Positions 23,952-33,030 of a stretch of DNA of 43,792 bases are shown piece by piece. Within the stretch, counting starts at the first letter, position 1. Each line of letters opens with the position of its first letter. The stretch spans positions 1 through 43,792 of the forward strand of contig CALZIQ010000014.1 of NCBI GenBank assembly GCA_945787735.1, written 5' to 3'. The notes under the pieces are model-generated. The model had not been told where the DNA came from. It was given only the letters and a program-made list of their open reading frames with translations, and made no database searches. The position numbers and the translations under genes are program-made. Source of the DNA: an uncultured Chromatiaceae bacterium (GTDB taxonomy: Bacteria > Pseudomonadota > Gammaproteobacteria > Tenderiales > Tenderiaceae).

Positions 23952-24824
23952 ATGGCAAAAGCTGAAGATTCATTGCCGTTACCGGAAGGACCTGACCGGG
24001 TCAACTATGCCATCGGCGTGTTGCTGGGGGCGGAGGATTTTCAGGCCGAGCAGGATTATCACCGTAGCCGTCTGGCGCGAGCACTGGCCTATGCCATGGG
24101 CCATGGCACGCTGGCAGGTCTTGAGGTGACACACGAACCTGAGCAACCGGCCGATGCCACTAACCCGGCTAAATCGGAACGCCTGTTGGTCGCGCCTGGT
24201 TTAGCCATCGATCGCCTTGGACGCATGATTGAAGTGGTCAAACCCCGTTGCCTGAAACTGGATGAATGGTATTTGGCTCAGTCGCCTCAGTTATTGCGCC
24301 AGGCATGGCATGACAGCGGCAACCTGTGGACAGATTCACCTTCAGGTGTGGCGGCCGACCTGTTTGTGCGCTTTGTTGTCTGTGAGCGCGGCAAGACGCC
24401 GGCCTTTGCCTCGGATGCCTTTGATAGTTTTGATAGTGTCACCGCCGCGCGTTTGCGTGATGGTTTTGAGATGGAATTGATTCTGCGACAGGAGACCACC
24501 CCCCCAGTGCCGCAACCGCAGTGGCCTGATTTTAGCAATGATGCCGCCAATCTGCGTGATGCCATCTTTAACGCCTGGCGCGAGGGCAGTGCCTACAGCA
24601 GCCTGCAAGGCATCGATCCATTGCCCGAGCACGTGCCGGGGCAAGACACCAGCTCATTGTTTCTGGCGCGGGTATTGTTGCCGGCGGACCAGGCCCCGGC
24701 CGGACAACGGCCGGCGCGGCGCACGACAGAAACGGTAGAGCTGAGAAATGATCTGCGGCCTTTTGTTGTGACGGCAAATGCGCTGGCGCGTTGGCTCAAT
24801 ATTCAGGTGATGGCGGATGTTTAA
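23952..24824 (+). CDS. eCIS protein with shared N-terminal module, A
   Basis: The 290-residue protein is the first and shortest of three adjacent genes with the same N-terminal module: VLLGAEDFQAEQDYHRSRLA, then GHGTLAGLEV, and further on LLVAPGLAIDRLGRMIEV. Between the two parts lies an acidic loop. The module looks like a helical hairpin leading to a small beta domain. The remaining half is a mixed alpha/beta region ending in DLRPFVVTANALARWLNIQV. No enzymatic residues are apparent. Following the gpI-like proteins in the fibre/adaptor position, it likely belongs to baseplate decoration or fibres. Confidence 0.72.
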   Translation: MAKAEDSLPLPEGPDRVNYAIGVLLGAEDFQAEQDYHRSRLARALAYAMGHGTLAGLEVTHEPEQPADATNPAKSERLLVAPGLAIDRLGRMIEVVKPRCLKLDEWYLAQSPQLLRQAWHDSGNLWTDSPSGVAADLFVRFVVCERGKTPAFASDAFDSFDSVTAARLRDGFEMELILRQETTPPVPQPQWPDFSNDAANLRDAIFNAWREGSAYSSLQGIDPLPEHVPGQDTSSLFLARVLLPADQAPAGQRPARRTTETVELRNDLRPFVVTANALARWLNIQVMADV

Positions 24825-24838
24825 TTTTCTTGTGAATG

Positions 24839-24942
24839 AAATCCCCCCTAACCCCCCTTTTTCAAAGGGGGGAACTGGCAGGCTGTCTTTAGAAGCGCTG
24901 TATACCTTCCCCATAGTTAAAGGGGGATTGAGGGGGATTTTA
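24839..24942. repeat. REPIN-like paired palindromic repeat, copy 3
   Basis: Left unit AAATCCCCCCTAACCCCCCT (24839 on) and inverted right unit ending GGGGGATTT bracket about 30 bases. Placed just after the module A gene and just before module B. Confidence 0.85.
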
Positions 24943-24983
24943 AAAACAGCACTCCAGCCAGAACACGTTCAGGGAGAAGCGAG

Positions 24984-26921
24984 ATGAACAAAATCAAGAC
25001 AGGACCGGCGCGCGAAAAAATTGATCTTGCCGAGCTGCTTAAGTGGCGCGATAAAGGCACCATCATCACCGATGACCGGCGTCGTCGCCCACTCTGGTTC
25101 GATGGCCGTTTTCTCGATGCCAAGGCCCTCAACGCAGAGCAGAATTATTTTCTCGCGCGCCAGAGTGACTATGGCCGTGTCGCCGGTTTTGGTGTTATCA
25201 CCGGTTTGGGTGTGCGTGCCCATGCCGAAAAGGCACGTACCATCACCATCGATGCCGGTCATGGCCTGACGCCCTCGGGCAGTCAAGTGGTGTTGCCAGA
25301 ACAGCTAACGGTGGATCTTGCCGCCGTGGCCGAAGGTCAGCAACTGGATGCCAGTTTTGGTATCTCGGCCATTCCCAAGGCTTCACCTTTTAACCGCACC
25401 GGGCTTTACATCATTGCCCTGCGCACAGTGGAGTATACCGGCAATCCCATCTCTGCTTATCCCACCAAGGTGGATGCACCGCGCACGGTGCACGACGGTT
25501 CGGTGATTGAAGCGACGGCGGTAACCTTGATCCCTTATCCCGATCCTGGTGCAGGTTCCGAGTTGGAACAGCGCCGCAGTGCCGTGGCACGCGAAATCTT
25601 TTTTGAAGAAAGCCTTAAAGGCCAACCCGAAGATGTACTGCCGCTGGCCATGCTGGCGCTTGATCACGGCATCATCAAATGGCTGGATCTGTTCATGGTG
25701 CGGCGCGAGATCGCCCAGCGTGAGCGTAATGTCTGGGGCTTGGGTATTTTACCACGGCCATTGCGCGCATCACATCTGCGCCAGTACAGTGTGCAATTAA
25801 ATGAAGTGCAAAAGAATCTGGGTACGAGCGGTCGCATCATCGCCAGTGAACATTTCTCAGTCTTGCCTCCGGCTGGACCGATGCCGGCCAGTGGCATCAA
25901 CGGCGCCGATTTCAGTTTCAACTTTTTCCCTGCCGAGATGGATGTGGAACTCTCCATCGTGCCTGAGGATGAACTGCCGGCACTATTGGAAGACTCCATG
26001 CTGTTGCCGCCGTTGGATCTGGAACTGACTGGTGAGGCACAGGAGTCTACTTCGGTATTGGTGGTGATGCCTGTTCCAAGACACCAGTTACGCACGCTGA
26101 GTCAGAGCCTGCCGACCCTCACGCGTGAGCTACAAGCGGCGCAACCGGGCATGATCGCCAAGCGCAAACCCATTGTCGCCTTGAATCAGTTAATGTCGCG
26201 CCGTTTTATTACACCGATTCTGCCCGAGGTGCTCACTGCCGACAGTATTTGGCGCAACGAGCTAAGCAAGCATAGTCAATTATGGTATGTGCGCCGCCGC
26301 AACCTGCACTACAAGGCCGAAGTGACTTCCTGGTCTGTCAAAATGAAAACCGAAGAGGCCGTGGTAGAAAATAATGTGTTGGAGCGTGTTACTGGCCTCA
26401 ATCTCAAGACCCGTTTTAACACCCTGCTGGGGCGTTCAACAAACATCGCCTCTGCTGAGCTTACCTCGTTTCTGGCTTCGCCCGTCATGCTCAAGGGTTC
26501 AGATGCTGCAGTGCGGGCAGCCGTCACAGAATTGGAAAAAGCAGAGACTGTAGATAGCCTTGCCGTGATGAAGGTGGCCGAGCGTTTCAGCGAACCTGGT
26601 TTTGGTGAAGGCATGGCGCGGTTGGAAAAGAGCAATGAGGCTTTCACTGGCAATACGCGGGTGATGGAAAATATGGCCAAGTCCGGCTTGTTGCCTGAGG
26701 TAGACAAACTCAGCCGAACCCTGCCAGAAAAAGAGTTTAAGGTGCTTACAGATGAAATGCTCGAGGTGGGTAGTGGCAACGATGCCGAAGCAGTTGAAAG
26801 ACTGAAGAAGGTGATTGAAGAGAAGGCGGCAGCAAGTGGTACCAACGAACGCACTGGACCTGTAGTGACCAAACCTCTGGCCTCAGGTTTACGTGTGACA
26901 AATCGCGAAACAAGAGGATGA
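24984..26921 (+). CDS. eCIS protein with shared N-terminal module, B
   Basis: The 645-residue product repeats the module: LWFDGRFLDAKALNAEQNYF, YGRVAGFGVITGLGV, and TITIDAGHGLTPSGSQVVL at residues about 30-105. After that come strands and loops with ALRTVEYTGNPISAYP and EATAVTLIPYPDPG. The C-terminal 250 residues are helical, with KMKTEEAVVENNVLERVTGL and LKKVIEEKAAASGTNERT, and charged repeats likely to pack with the neighbouring proteins. Start is good (GGAGAAGCGAG). Function is unknown. The gene follows a REPIN repeat and precedes module C by seven bases. Confidence 0.73.
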   Translation: MNKIKTGPAREKIDLAELLKWRDKGTIITDDRRRRPLWFDGRFLDAKALNAEQNYFLARQSDYGRVAGFGVITGLGVRAHAEKARTITIDAGHGLTPSGSQVVLPEQLTVDLAAVAEGQQLDASFGISAIPKASPFNRTGLYIIALRTVEYTGNPISAYPTKVDAPRTVHDGSVIEATAVTLIPYPDPGAGSELEQRRSAVAREIFFEESLKGQPEDVLPLAMLALDHGIIKWLDLFMVRREIAQRERNVWGLGILPRPLRASHLRQYSVQLNEVQKNLGTSGRIIASEHFSVLPPAGPMPASGINGADFSFNFFPAEMDVELSIVPEDELPALLEDSMLLPPLDLELTGEAQESTSVLVVMPVPRHQLRTLSQSLPTLTRELQAAQPGMIAKRKPIVALNQLMSRRFITPILPEVLTADSIWRNELSKHSQLWYVRRRNLHYKAEVTSWSVKMKTEEAVVENNVLERVTGLNLKTRFNTLLGRSTNIASAELTSFLASPVMLKGSDAAVRAAVTELEKAETVDSLAVMKVAERFSEPGFGEGMARLEKSNEAFTGNTRVMENMAKSGLLPEVDKLSRTLPEKEFKVLTDEMLEVGSGNDAEAVERLKKVIEEKAAASGTNERTGPVVTKPLASGLRVTNRETRG

Positions 26922-26928
26922 GGCAGTC

Positions 26929-29900
26929 ATGAAAGTCTTTCCGATTGATGATCCGGTAGTCGGTGAACAGGTACTCTTCGTTCATCCGACGATAGCACGT
27001 TATCCCGATGCAGACTGGCGGCAGCGGCTGGAATATTTTACCGGCCGTGCCCTAACCCATACCGCCCTGCGGCTGGAACAGCAAAGCAGAGGCGGACACC
27101 TTGCGACCCTGGGACAGGCGTTGTCACCCGGCGTGGTGATGGGGCTGGAGGCGGATGCAACAGAGATTGATGGCAATATGGTGATTGAGATCGCCGCCGG
27201 CATGGGCATCGCCGCCAGCGGTGAAATCATCAACATCAACCGCAATCAGCACGCCTTGCTCGATGATGTGCGTGTGTATGCACCTGCTTCCATACTGGAT
27301 GCCGACTGGGACAGCAGCCAGGGCGAAGGAGCCTATAAGCTGGGCGATACCCTGGCGAGGTTGCGTGCGGATGGGCGACCCCTGCCCGAAGCCATGGTGC
27401 TGGTGTTGCAGCCGGTGGCGGTGGAACACTTTGGCCAAGAGGATTCCACCGATCCTTGCGACTATGACCCTACCGACGAGGCCTTCGAAAATTGGCAATG
27501 GCTGGATGGCTGTCGACTCGCCCTGTATGCATGGAATCCAAAACTGGGCCCGGTGCCCTCGCCAGGCATGTGGCTGCGCAACCGCATCGCCAACGCCATT
27601 TTCGATTATGAACGTGGTTTGACTGAAGGCGAGTACCTGCCGTGGATGGCGTTGGGTGTGCCCATCGCTTTGATCGGCTTGAATGCCACGCTCGATTTTA
27701 AATTTCTCGACCGCAATGCGGTGGTGCGTCGCGGTGGTGAAGCCAAGGGGAATGATGTGCCCATTCAACCGGCCGGCAATCGTTTTTTGTGGCAAGCCCA
27801 GTTTGAGCAGTTTAATGAGCATCTAGTGGATTGGTTGATGGATCACCCAGCGCTTAATCCGACGCTAATGAATGCCGGTCAGGAGTTTCGTCGTCTGCCG
27901 CCGGTGGGGGTGTTGCCGAAAGAGACTATGAATCCCAGGGAACAGATGCAGCATTTCTTTCCGATGAGTTATGCCATCCGCGCCCTGGCCATTCCCTATG
28001 AACAACTTGATCTGGCGATTGAAGAAAGCGCCAGCCTGTTGCCTTATGACATCAACACACCGGATCGGGTTGAAGTGTTAGTGCCGGTGCCGCAGCAACA
28101 TTACGAACCGCAGTTGCTAGTGGTGGAAGTGATTGATCCTGAATTCGATCGCACCATCGCCCGTTTTGTTACCGAGCGCGATCAATGGCTGGGTCGGCGT
28201 CTGATTGTGCGCCACAAGGCCTCGGCTCTGTATCAGGCAATGAAGGGCAGGCCATTGCTTTATCGTGCCGATGATCCCGATGCCATCGACAGCCTTGAAC
28301 AGGCGATCGAGTTCGAACAGGAGTTCGTTAAACGGGGCGATGCCTGTCAGTATTTCAAGGGCCAAGTATCACCGCCGAGCAACTGGATGCAAAACAGCTT
28401 TGATGATAGCGCTTGGGATAGTGGTCTCACTCGAATTGGCTACGGCGCCGGCGGCATGGGCACTACGCTTGATGATATGAAAGGTAGCTATGTCACGGTC
28501 TTTTTTCGGCATCGTTTTAACCTCGATAGCATAGATGAGGCGCATCGGTATACCTTGACGGACACAACCAACGGTGGTTTTTATGCCTACCTCAATGGCC
28601 GTTTTCTAAGCTCGGCCAATGTGACGCGGCCGTTTCATAATGCCACTGCTCAACAGGCCCAGGATCTGGAAGAGAGACGTTATGAACTGGGTGAGCTTAG
28701 CGGCCGTTTTATTGAAGGTGAAAACGTGCTCGCGATCCAGGGGCATAACGTCAGCCTGAGTGAGACTGCGTTCAGTATTAGTGTTGAATTGTTGGACACG
28801 GAAGACAGTTTCGGCACCACTGAAAAATCACTTTTCCGCGATCAGAAAATCTCCATTCCCTTTGGCATGGAGCAATACGATGTTAGCGCCCTGGATGAGT
28901 TGCGTGACTATCTGGATGAAAAAACGCCGCTCTCTGATGAAGAAGTAGCCAAGCTGGATGAGATCGGTATTGAGGAGTACATCGATTTTCTGCAACGCAA
29001 GATCAGTCAGGCCGACGACCGGGTTGAGTTTGGTTTTCTACGTTTGCGCACCGACATGTATCGCGTCAGGCAATTTATGTTGGGCAACGAGGTTGGCACC
29101 AAGCTGGCAACTTCGCCTGCACTGGCAGAGATTGCCAAGGGCGAATCTGCAGTGGCGACCAAGGACGAGCTGTCGACTTATTATCAACGCATCAAAACAA
29201 CACCGAAGGATGGTGGTGACGGTGGTGCAGCAGGGGGCATCCCCATCAGCCGAACACCGACTGGGGGCGGCAATGTATCGCTTGATAACAGCGGTATGCG
29301 TGCCTCGTTATCCGGTAACAGTTTTGTTTCAGGAGAGTTCAATGATGCCGTTTCAGAAGATCTGATCAGGCGCAACGCGGCTGGGTCTGTGTTGAGGAGT
29401 GGTGACAATATTCTGCTGGAGCGCGGCAATATTAATTTGGGTGGCGGTCAAAATGAAAGTGTGATGATGACGGCCCTGTTGCAAGGCCAACTGCTATCAG
29501 AGAGCAGCAGCGCTGGGCTATTTAATTCTTCCGCTTCGGTAAAGGATATTGGCGGGCAGAACCCGTTAATCGGTAACGTGCAATTCTTTAACAACGCAAC
29601 TATCGGTGAGCGCTTGGAAGAGTCCAGCGCCAATGTGGCCTACACCGCCGGGGTTGCGGTAAAGGGAGAGTTGATTGGTAATCTGCTGCAAACAGATATC
29701 AATATCGATGATCTTGCCGTGCCGGGTGTAGGCGACAATAAGTTTAGCGATATACGTGCAGATAGTGCAATTCTCGATGGTATTCTCAATCGTGACTTCG
29801 ACCCGGTGGATGAAGCAGATGATGAGAGTGCATATTTCAATGCCGGCGTGAGAGCGATGGAAAATGTTGTGGGTATCTTACGTCTGATCGAAGGTCGCGT

Positions 29901-31194
29901 GCATGCCTATCGCCGCGCCGTGACTCAATGCAAGAGCGCCATGTCTGATATTCAGGCCGAGCTGGGCAAGACCGATCAGCGCCTGAAAACTATCGCTGAT
30001 GAACTGGCCGAGTCGCGTCATGATGTCTCCGTCGCGCGAGCATTAAAGGCAGAAGAAGAGGCACGCATCGCCGCGCTGAATGCCAAGCGTGACAAGATCC
30101 TCGCGACACAAGTGCCATTCCTGCTGTTTCGCCGTCCACGCACGCTGGATCCGCGTCTGGATGTGCCCATGCATTACCTCAATCCCGATCTCTCCGACCA
30201 ACCGCTGCCCTTGTGTGATCTGTCGGAAGTGGAAGCGCCGGAGTCGATTGAGGCGATGTTGGATGTGGTGCGTGATGCACCGATGAAATGGTTCAAGGCA
30301 GTAAACTTGATCTTGCCCCATCTCAGCCGCCTGGCCGATTTGCATGTCACGCTTTCAAGTGCCAAGAAACGAGCAGCGTCAAAGATTACCGTGCATCCAT
30401 TTATGAAAATGAACTTCCAGGTGCCGGACATGTTAGTACAAGGCATGGGTGCAACCTTGATGCAATCGCAACAGCGTATTTTGGTTGAGCGTAAAAAGAC
30501 CATGGCCATTGATCTGGCATCGTTCCAACGCTTCGGTTGGCAGGAGTCGATCAAACGTGTGCCGGAAGTGGTGTCGTTGGGTGATTTGATCGACGGTAAT
30601 CACGGCCGTATGGGGGCGAGCCAACGCGCCGCGTTTGAGATGGATATGATCTCCAAGGTAGCGACCTGCCTCTATGTCAATTTCTCTGAAGTGCCTGCGG
30701 GCATTCGTCTTGACTGGGCCGAACGCTTCAGTCAATTCGACAGTGCGGTGAATCTGCGCAATCTGTATAGCCTGCCTCGTTTTGGTGAAATGGACTATAC
30801 CGAACGCCATAACATGCAACGCTTGGTGGATTGGCTCTACGGCCGCATTGATAGCAAATTCAGCGATGCCCACGACATGATCAGCGATTTGATCCGCGTG
30901 GCCATTCTCGCTGCCAGTCATGCGCCGGTGAATCAGTTGATTGCCGGTTACCTGCCTGAACCAGTGACGGTGAGGCCGGGAAGTTTTGTGCGAGTGGTCG
31001 CGGATCTGACCCGGGTTCGTGTCGGCATGGCGGTGTCCATGGTGTCGGCGGGTGCCACATTGGTGAGAGGTAAGGTCGCGGATATTTCTGGCGGCGAAGT
31101 AACAGCCGAGGTGCATACCACGGTGGGTGAGAGTGTGCAGCTGGATTCAGGTGCCAGAGTGCAGATTGGAGAGCGCTTGGGATTGTTGTTTTAG
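26929..31194 (+). CDS. Large fibre-like protein with module C and a galactose-binding-like domain
   Basis: This 1421-residue protein has the shared module at residues about 25-110 (YFTGRALTHTALRLEQQSRG, ALSPGVVMGLEAD, IEIAAGMGIAASGEIININR). Residues about 470-623 form a jelly-roll galactose-binding-like domain: PPSNWMQNSFDDSAW, TRIGYGAGGMGT, YVTVFFRHRFNLDSID and ENVLAIQGHNV. A Ser/Gly/Asn-rich region at about 760-900 contains GNINLGGGQNES. A coiled coil lies at about 993-1060 (ELGKTDQRLKTIADELAE), followed by a helical C-terminal half and a strand-rich tail ending RVQIGERLGLLF. A tail fibre or receptor-binding role is inferred from the sugar-binding-like domain and position. Confidence 0.72.
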   Translation: MKVFPIDDPVVGEQVLFVHPTIARYPDADWRQRLEYFTGRALTHTALRLEQQSRGGHLATLGQALSPGVVMGLEADATEIDGNMVIEIAAGMGIAASGEIININRNQHALLDDVRVYAPASILDADWDSSQGEGAYKLGDTLARLRADGRPLPEAMVLVLQPVAVEHFGQEDSTDPCDYDPTDEAFENWQWLDGCRLALYAWNPKLGPVPSPGMWLRNRIANAIFDYERGLTEGEYLPWMALGVPIALIGLNATLDFKFLDRNAVVRRGGEAKGNDVPIQPAGNRFLWQAQFEQFNEHLVDWLMDHPALNPTLMNAGQEFRRLPPVGVLPKETMNPREQMQHFFPMSYAIRALAIPYEQLDLAIEESASLLPYDINTPDRVEVLVPVPQQHYEPQLLVVEVIDPEFDRTIARFVTERDQWLGRRLIVRHKASALYQAMKGRPLLYRADDPDAIDSLEQAIEFEQEFVKRGDACQYFKGQVSPPSNWMQNSFDDSAWDSGLTRIGYGAGGMGTTLDDMKGSYVTVFFRHRFNLDSIDEAHRYTLTDTTNGGFYAYLNGRFLSSANVTRPFHNATAQQAQDLEERRYELGELSGRFIEGENVLAIQGHNVSLSETAFSISVELLDTEDSFGTTEKSLFRDQKISIPFGMEQYDVSALDELRDYLDEKTPLSDEEVAKLDEIGIEEYIDFLQRKISQADDRVEFGFLRLRTDMYRVRQFMLGNEVGTKLATSPALAEIAKGESAVATKDELSTYYQRIKTTPKDGGDGGAAGGIPISRTPTGGGNVSLDNSGMRASLSGNSFVSGEFNDAVSEDLIRRNAAGSVLRSGDNILLERGNINLGGGQNESVMMTALLQGQLLSESSSAGLFNSSASVKDIGGQNPLIGNVQFFNNATIGERLEESSANVAYTAGVAVKGELIGNLLQTDINIDDLAVPGVGDNKFSDIRADSAILDGILNRDFDPVDEADDESAYFNAGVRAMENVVGILRLIEGRVHAYRRAVTQCKSAMSDIQAELGKTDQRLKTIADELAESRHDVSVARALKAEEEARIAALNAKRDKILATQVPFLLFRRPRTLDPRLDVPMHYLNPDLSDQPLPLCDLSEVEAPESIEAMLDVVRDAPMKWFKAVNLILPHLSRLADLHVTLSSAKKRAASKITVHPFMKMNFQVPDMLVQGMGATLMQSQQRILVERKKTMAIDLASFQRFGWQESIKRVPEVVSLGDLIDGNHGRMGASQRAAFEMDMISKVATCLYVNFSEVPAGIRLDWAERFSQFDSAVNLRNLYSLPRFGEMDYTERHNMQRLVDWLYGRIDSKFSDAHDMISDLIRVAILAASHAPVNQLIAGYLPEPVTVRPGSFVRVVADLTRVRVGMAVSMVSAGATLVRGKVADISGGEVTAEVHTTVGESVQLDSGARVQIGERLGLLF

Positions 31195-31220
31195 ATGATA
31201 TTGATAAAGCCACCCTATAT

Positions 31221-31341
31221 GTTCCCCCCTTTTCAAAGGGGGGCTAGGGGGGATTTAGATGCTTGGCAGATTTCAGATGTAGATGATTTTTCTGTACGCC
31301 TGTCAAATCTCCCCTAACCCCTCTTTAATAAAGAGGGGGAC
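31221..31341. repeat. REPIN-like paired palindromic repeat, copy 4
   Basis: Left unit GTTCCCCCCTTTTCAAAGGG and inverted right unit AAATCTCCCCTAACCCCTCT lie about 45 bases apart between two genes. Confidence 0.82.
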
Positions 31342-31403
31342 TTGTGGTGTTAACCGGTCAGTAGGGTGGTGGCTGATAAATGACTGAGGTAACACAATAA
31401 GCC

Positions 31404-33026
31404 ATGACACAAGCAGAACGACGCATTCGCAATCTGAAACTCTATGGTCGTAACAACGACGACCTGCTGAAGGCGCGCTATCTTCTCGAAGAAGCCTTTC
31501 GCACCGCATCATTGCCCGGTTTGCCGCCGAATGCCATGGTATTGGTTCGACGACTTGATCTGGGAAAGATCCGTGCCGGTGTTTCAGTGGTGCAGGTGGC
31601 CGATACCATTTCAGAAACGGTACGTGCTTTGGCGGCGCAAGCCGTTTGTATCGATCAACAGCCTGCCAATGATGCAAGTGTTGTCTGGCTCAGTGATGCG
31701 TTGCAGCCGTATCGAGTGTTATTGCAGCGTCTGTTGGATGGCAAGCTTGCAGACGAATGGTATTGGCAGTCACTCTTTCCCGAACAAGACCTGAATCTTA
31801 ACGAGCAGTTGTTGACGCAGTTATTGATCAAGGCCTGCCAGACGCCATTAAAAGGGCTGGCGGTTTCCTTGGTGATCCAATCCTGTTTAGCGCCAGTACG
31901 TTTGTCGCGTTTGTTAGCGTTTGTGACGCCAGCGCTGGCACGCAGAATTTTGCACGCGCAGGGCATATCGCCGTTTTCTTTACCTGCAACAGAAACACAA
32001 GCTACTTTCTCCGCTGAAATAAAAGCAATGCAACCAATCGCTGCGCCTAATCTAAGTCTGGCCTGGCGCAATGCGATCAATAGCGTGGTTGCTCGATGGG
32101 GAGAGGAAGATGAGCGCAGCGGCTGGCTGGCCTGGCAAGGCTTGGTTTGTCATCAACCGGCCTGGCTTGAACGCTCCAATACTCTGCAGCGGATTGATGT
32201 GAGTGAATGGTTGCAGGCTTGGTCGAGAGGCCGTGATTTTCATAATTCGCGTAATGTTGCGGGTGATGAAATCCCCCCTAACCCCCCTTTTGCAAAGGGG
32301 GGGATGGGTGAGGAGTTTATATATCGTGAGGCGAGCGACGAGGTTGGTGCTGGTGTTCGTGTGGCCACTTTGTCACCCCCCCCTTTGCAAAGGGGGGCAG
32401 GGGGGGATTTACCTGGCGATGAACAGGTTTCCTCCAACAGCGATGAAAACATCGCGCAATCATTGGCATCAAATACCGAGCTCTCAGTATCATTCACTCA
32501 ACATGCCGGGTTCGCCTTTGTCATCCCCTTGTTGCAGCGAATTGGTATTTCCGAGCTGCTGGGCAATCATGAACGTTTGCTCGAACTCGATTTTCCGCGC
32601 CAGTTGTTATGGATGATGGCCAAGCGTTTCGCTGTCGTCGAGAATGATCCTGTCTATTCTTTGTTTGAAAACTTCCAGCCCATTGTCAATGTCCCCCTTG
32701 AAGATATTCAGCTTCCCGCCATTTGGACTGGTATGACGACACGCTCGGGTCGTCCTTTGTCACCGGCGTCGACAGCCTCGTTGAACGACCTGATCAATAC
32801 CACACAGTTGCTGGCGGGCCTTTATCTGCGCCGCCATTGCGCGCTTTCATTACATGGTCTTATTCAACGACCGGGCCGAGTGGCGCTGAGCCACACTCAT
32901 TGGGATGTGATGTTCGATATCAATCAAACCGATCTACGGCTGCGCAGACTTGCCTTGGACAGCGATCCCGGCTGGGTGCCATGGTTGGGACGGGTGGTGC
33001 AGTTTCATTACGATAGCGAAGGATAG
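31404..33026 (+). CDS. Conserved eCIS protein with embedded palindromic repeat
   Basis: The 540-residue product has a helical N-terminal domain of about 270 residues (RIRNLKLYGRNNDDLLKARY, LVRRLDLGKIRAGVSVVQVA). A low-complexity linker follows; within it residues about 289-336 are encoded by a REPIN-like repeat at 32269-32410, read in frame as IPPNPPFAKGGMGE and LSPPPLQRGAGGD. The C-terminal 180 residues contain FAFVIPLLQRIGISELLGNH, LYLRRHCALSLHGLI and the closing RRLALDSDPGWVPWLGRVVQ block, which I recall from other eCIS clusters just before the ATPase gene. Function is unknown. A 4-base gap separates it from the ATPase. Confidence 0.78.
   Translation: MTQAERRIRNLKLYGRNNDDLLKARYLLEEAFRTASLPGLPPNAMVLVRRLDLGKIRAGVSVVQVADTISETVRALAAQAVCIDQQPANDASVVWLSDALQPYRVLLQRLLDGKLADEWYWQSLFPEQDLNLNEQLLTQLLIKACQTPLKGLAVSLVIQSCLAPVRLSRLLAFVTPALARRILHAQGISPFSLPATETQATFSAEIKAMQPIAAPNLSLAWRNAINSVVARWGEEDERSGWLAWQGLVCHQPAWLERSNTLQRIDVSEWLQAWSRGRDFHNSRNVAGDEIPPNPPFAKGGMGEEFIYREASDEVGAGVRVATLSPPPLQRGAGGDLPGDEQVSSNSDENIAQSLASNTELSVSFTQHAGFAFVIPLLQRIGISELLGNHERLLELDFPRQLLWMMAKRFAVVENDPVYSLFENFQPIVNVPLEDIQLPAIWTGMTTRSGRPLSPASTASLNDLINTTQLLAGLYLRRHCALSLHGLIQRPGRVALSHTHWDVMFDINQTDLRLRRLALDSDPGWVPWLGRVVQFHYDSEG
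32269..32410. repeat. REPIN-like paired palindromic repeat inside a coding region, copy 5
   Basis: AAATCCCCCCTAACCCCCCT at the left and an inverted GGGGGCAGGGGGGGATTT at the right bracket about 70 bases. The whole is open in the frame of the surrounding gene and lies in its linker. Confidence 0.88.
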
Positions 33027-33030
33027 GCTT

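Noticed and set aside
27124-27822. 232-codon minus-strand open frame opposite the 1421-residue protein
   Set aside because: A shadow of the plus-strand gene; composition reflects its codon pattern and no motif is present.
30433-31116. 227-codon minus-strand open frame
   Set aside because: His- and Gln-rich shadow of the same large gene with no start signal.
9821-32410. CRISPR array from the regularly recurring G/C palindromes
   Set aside because: Units are kilobases apart, in inverted pairs, without spacers or cas genes.
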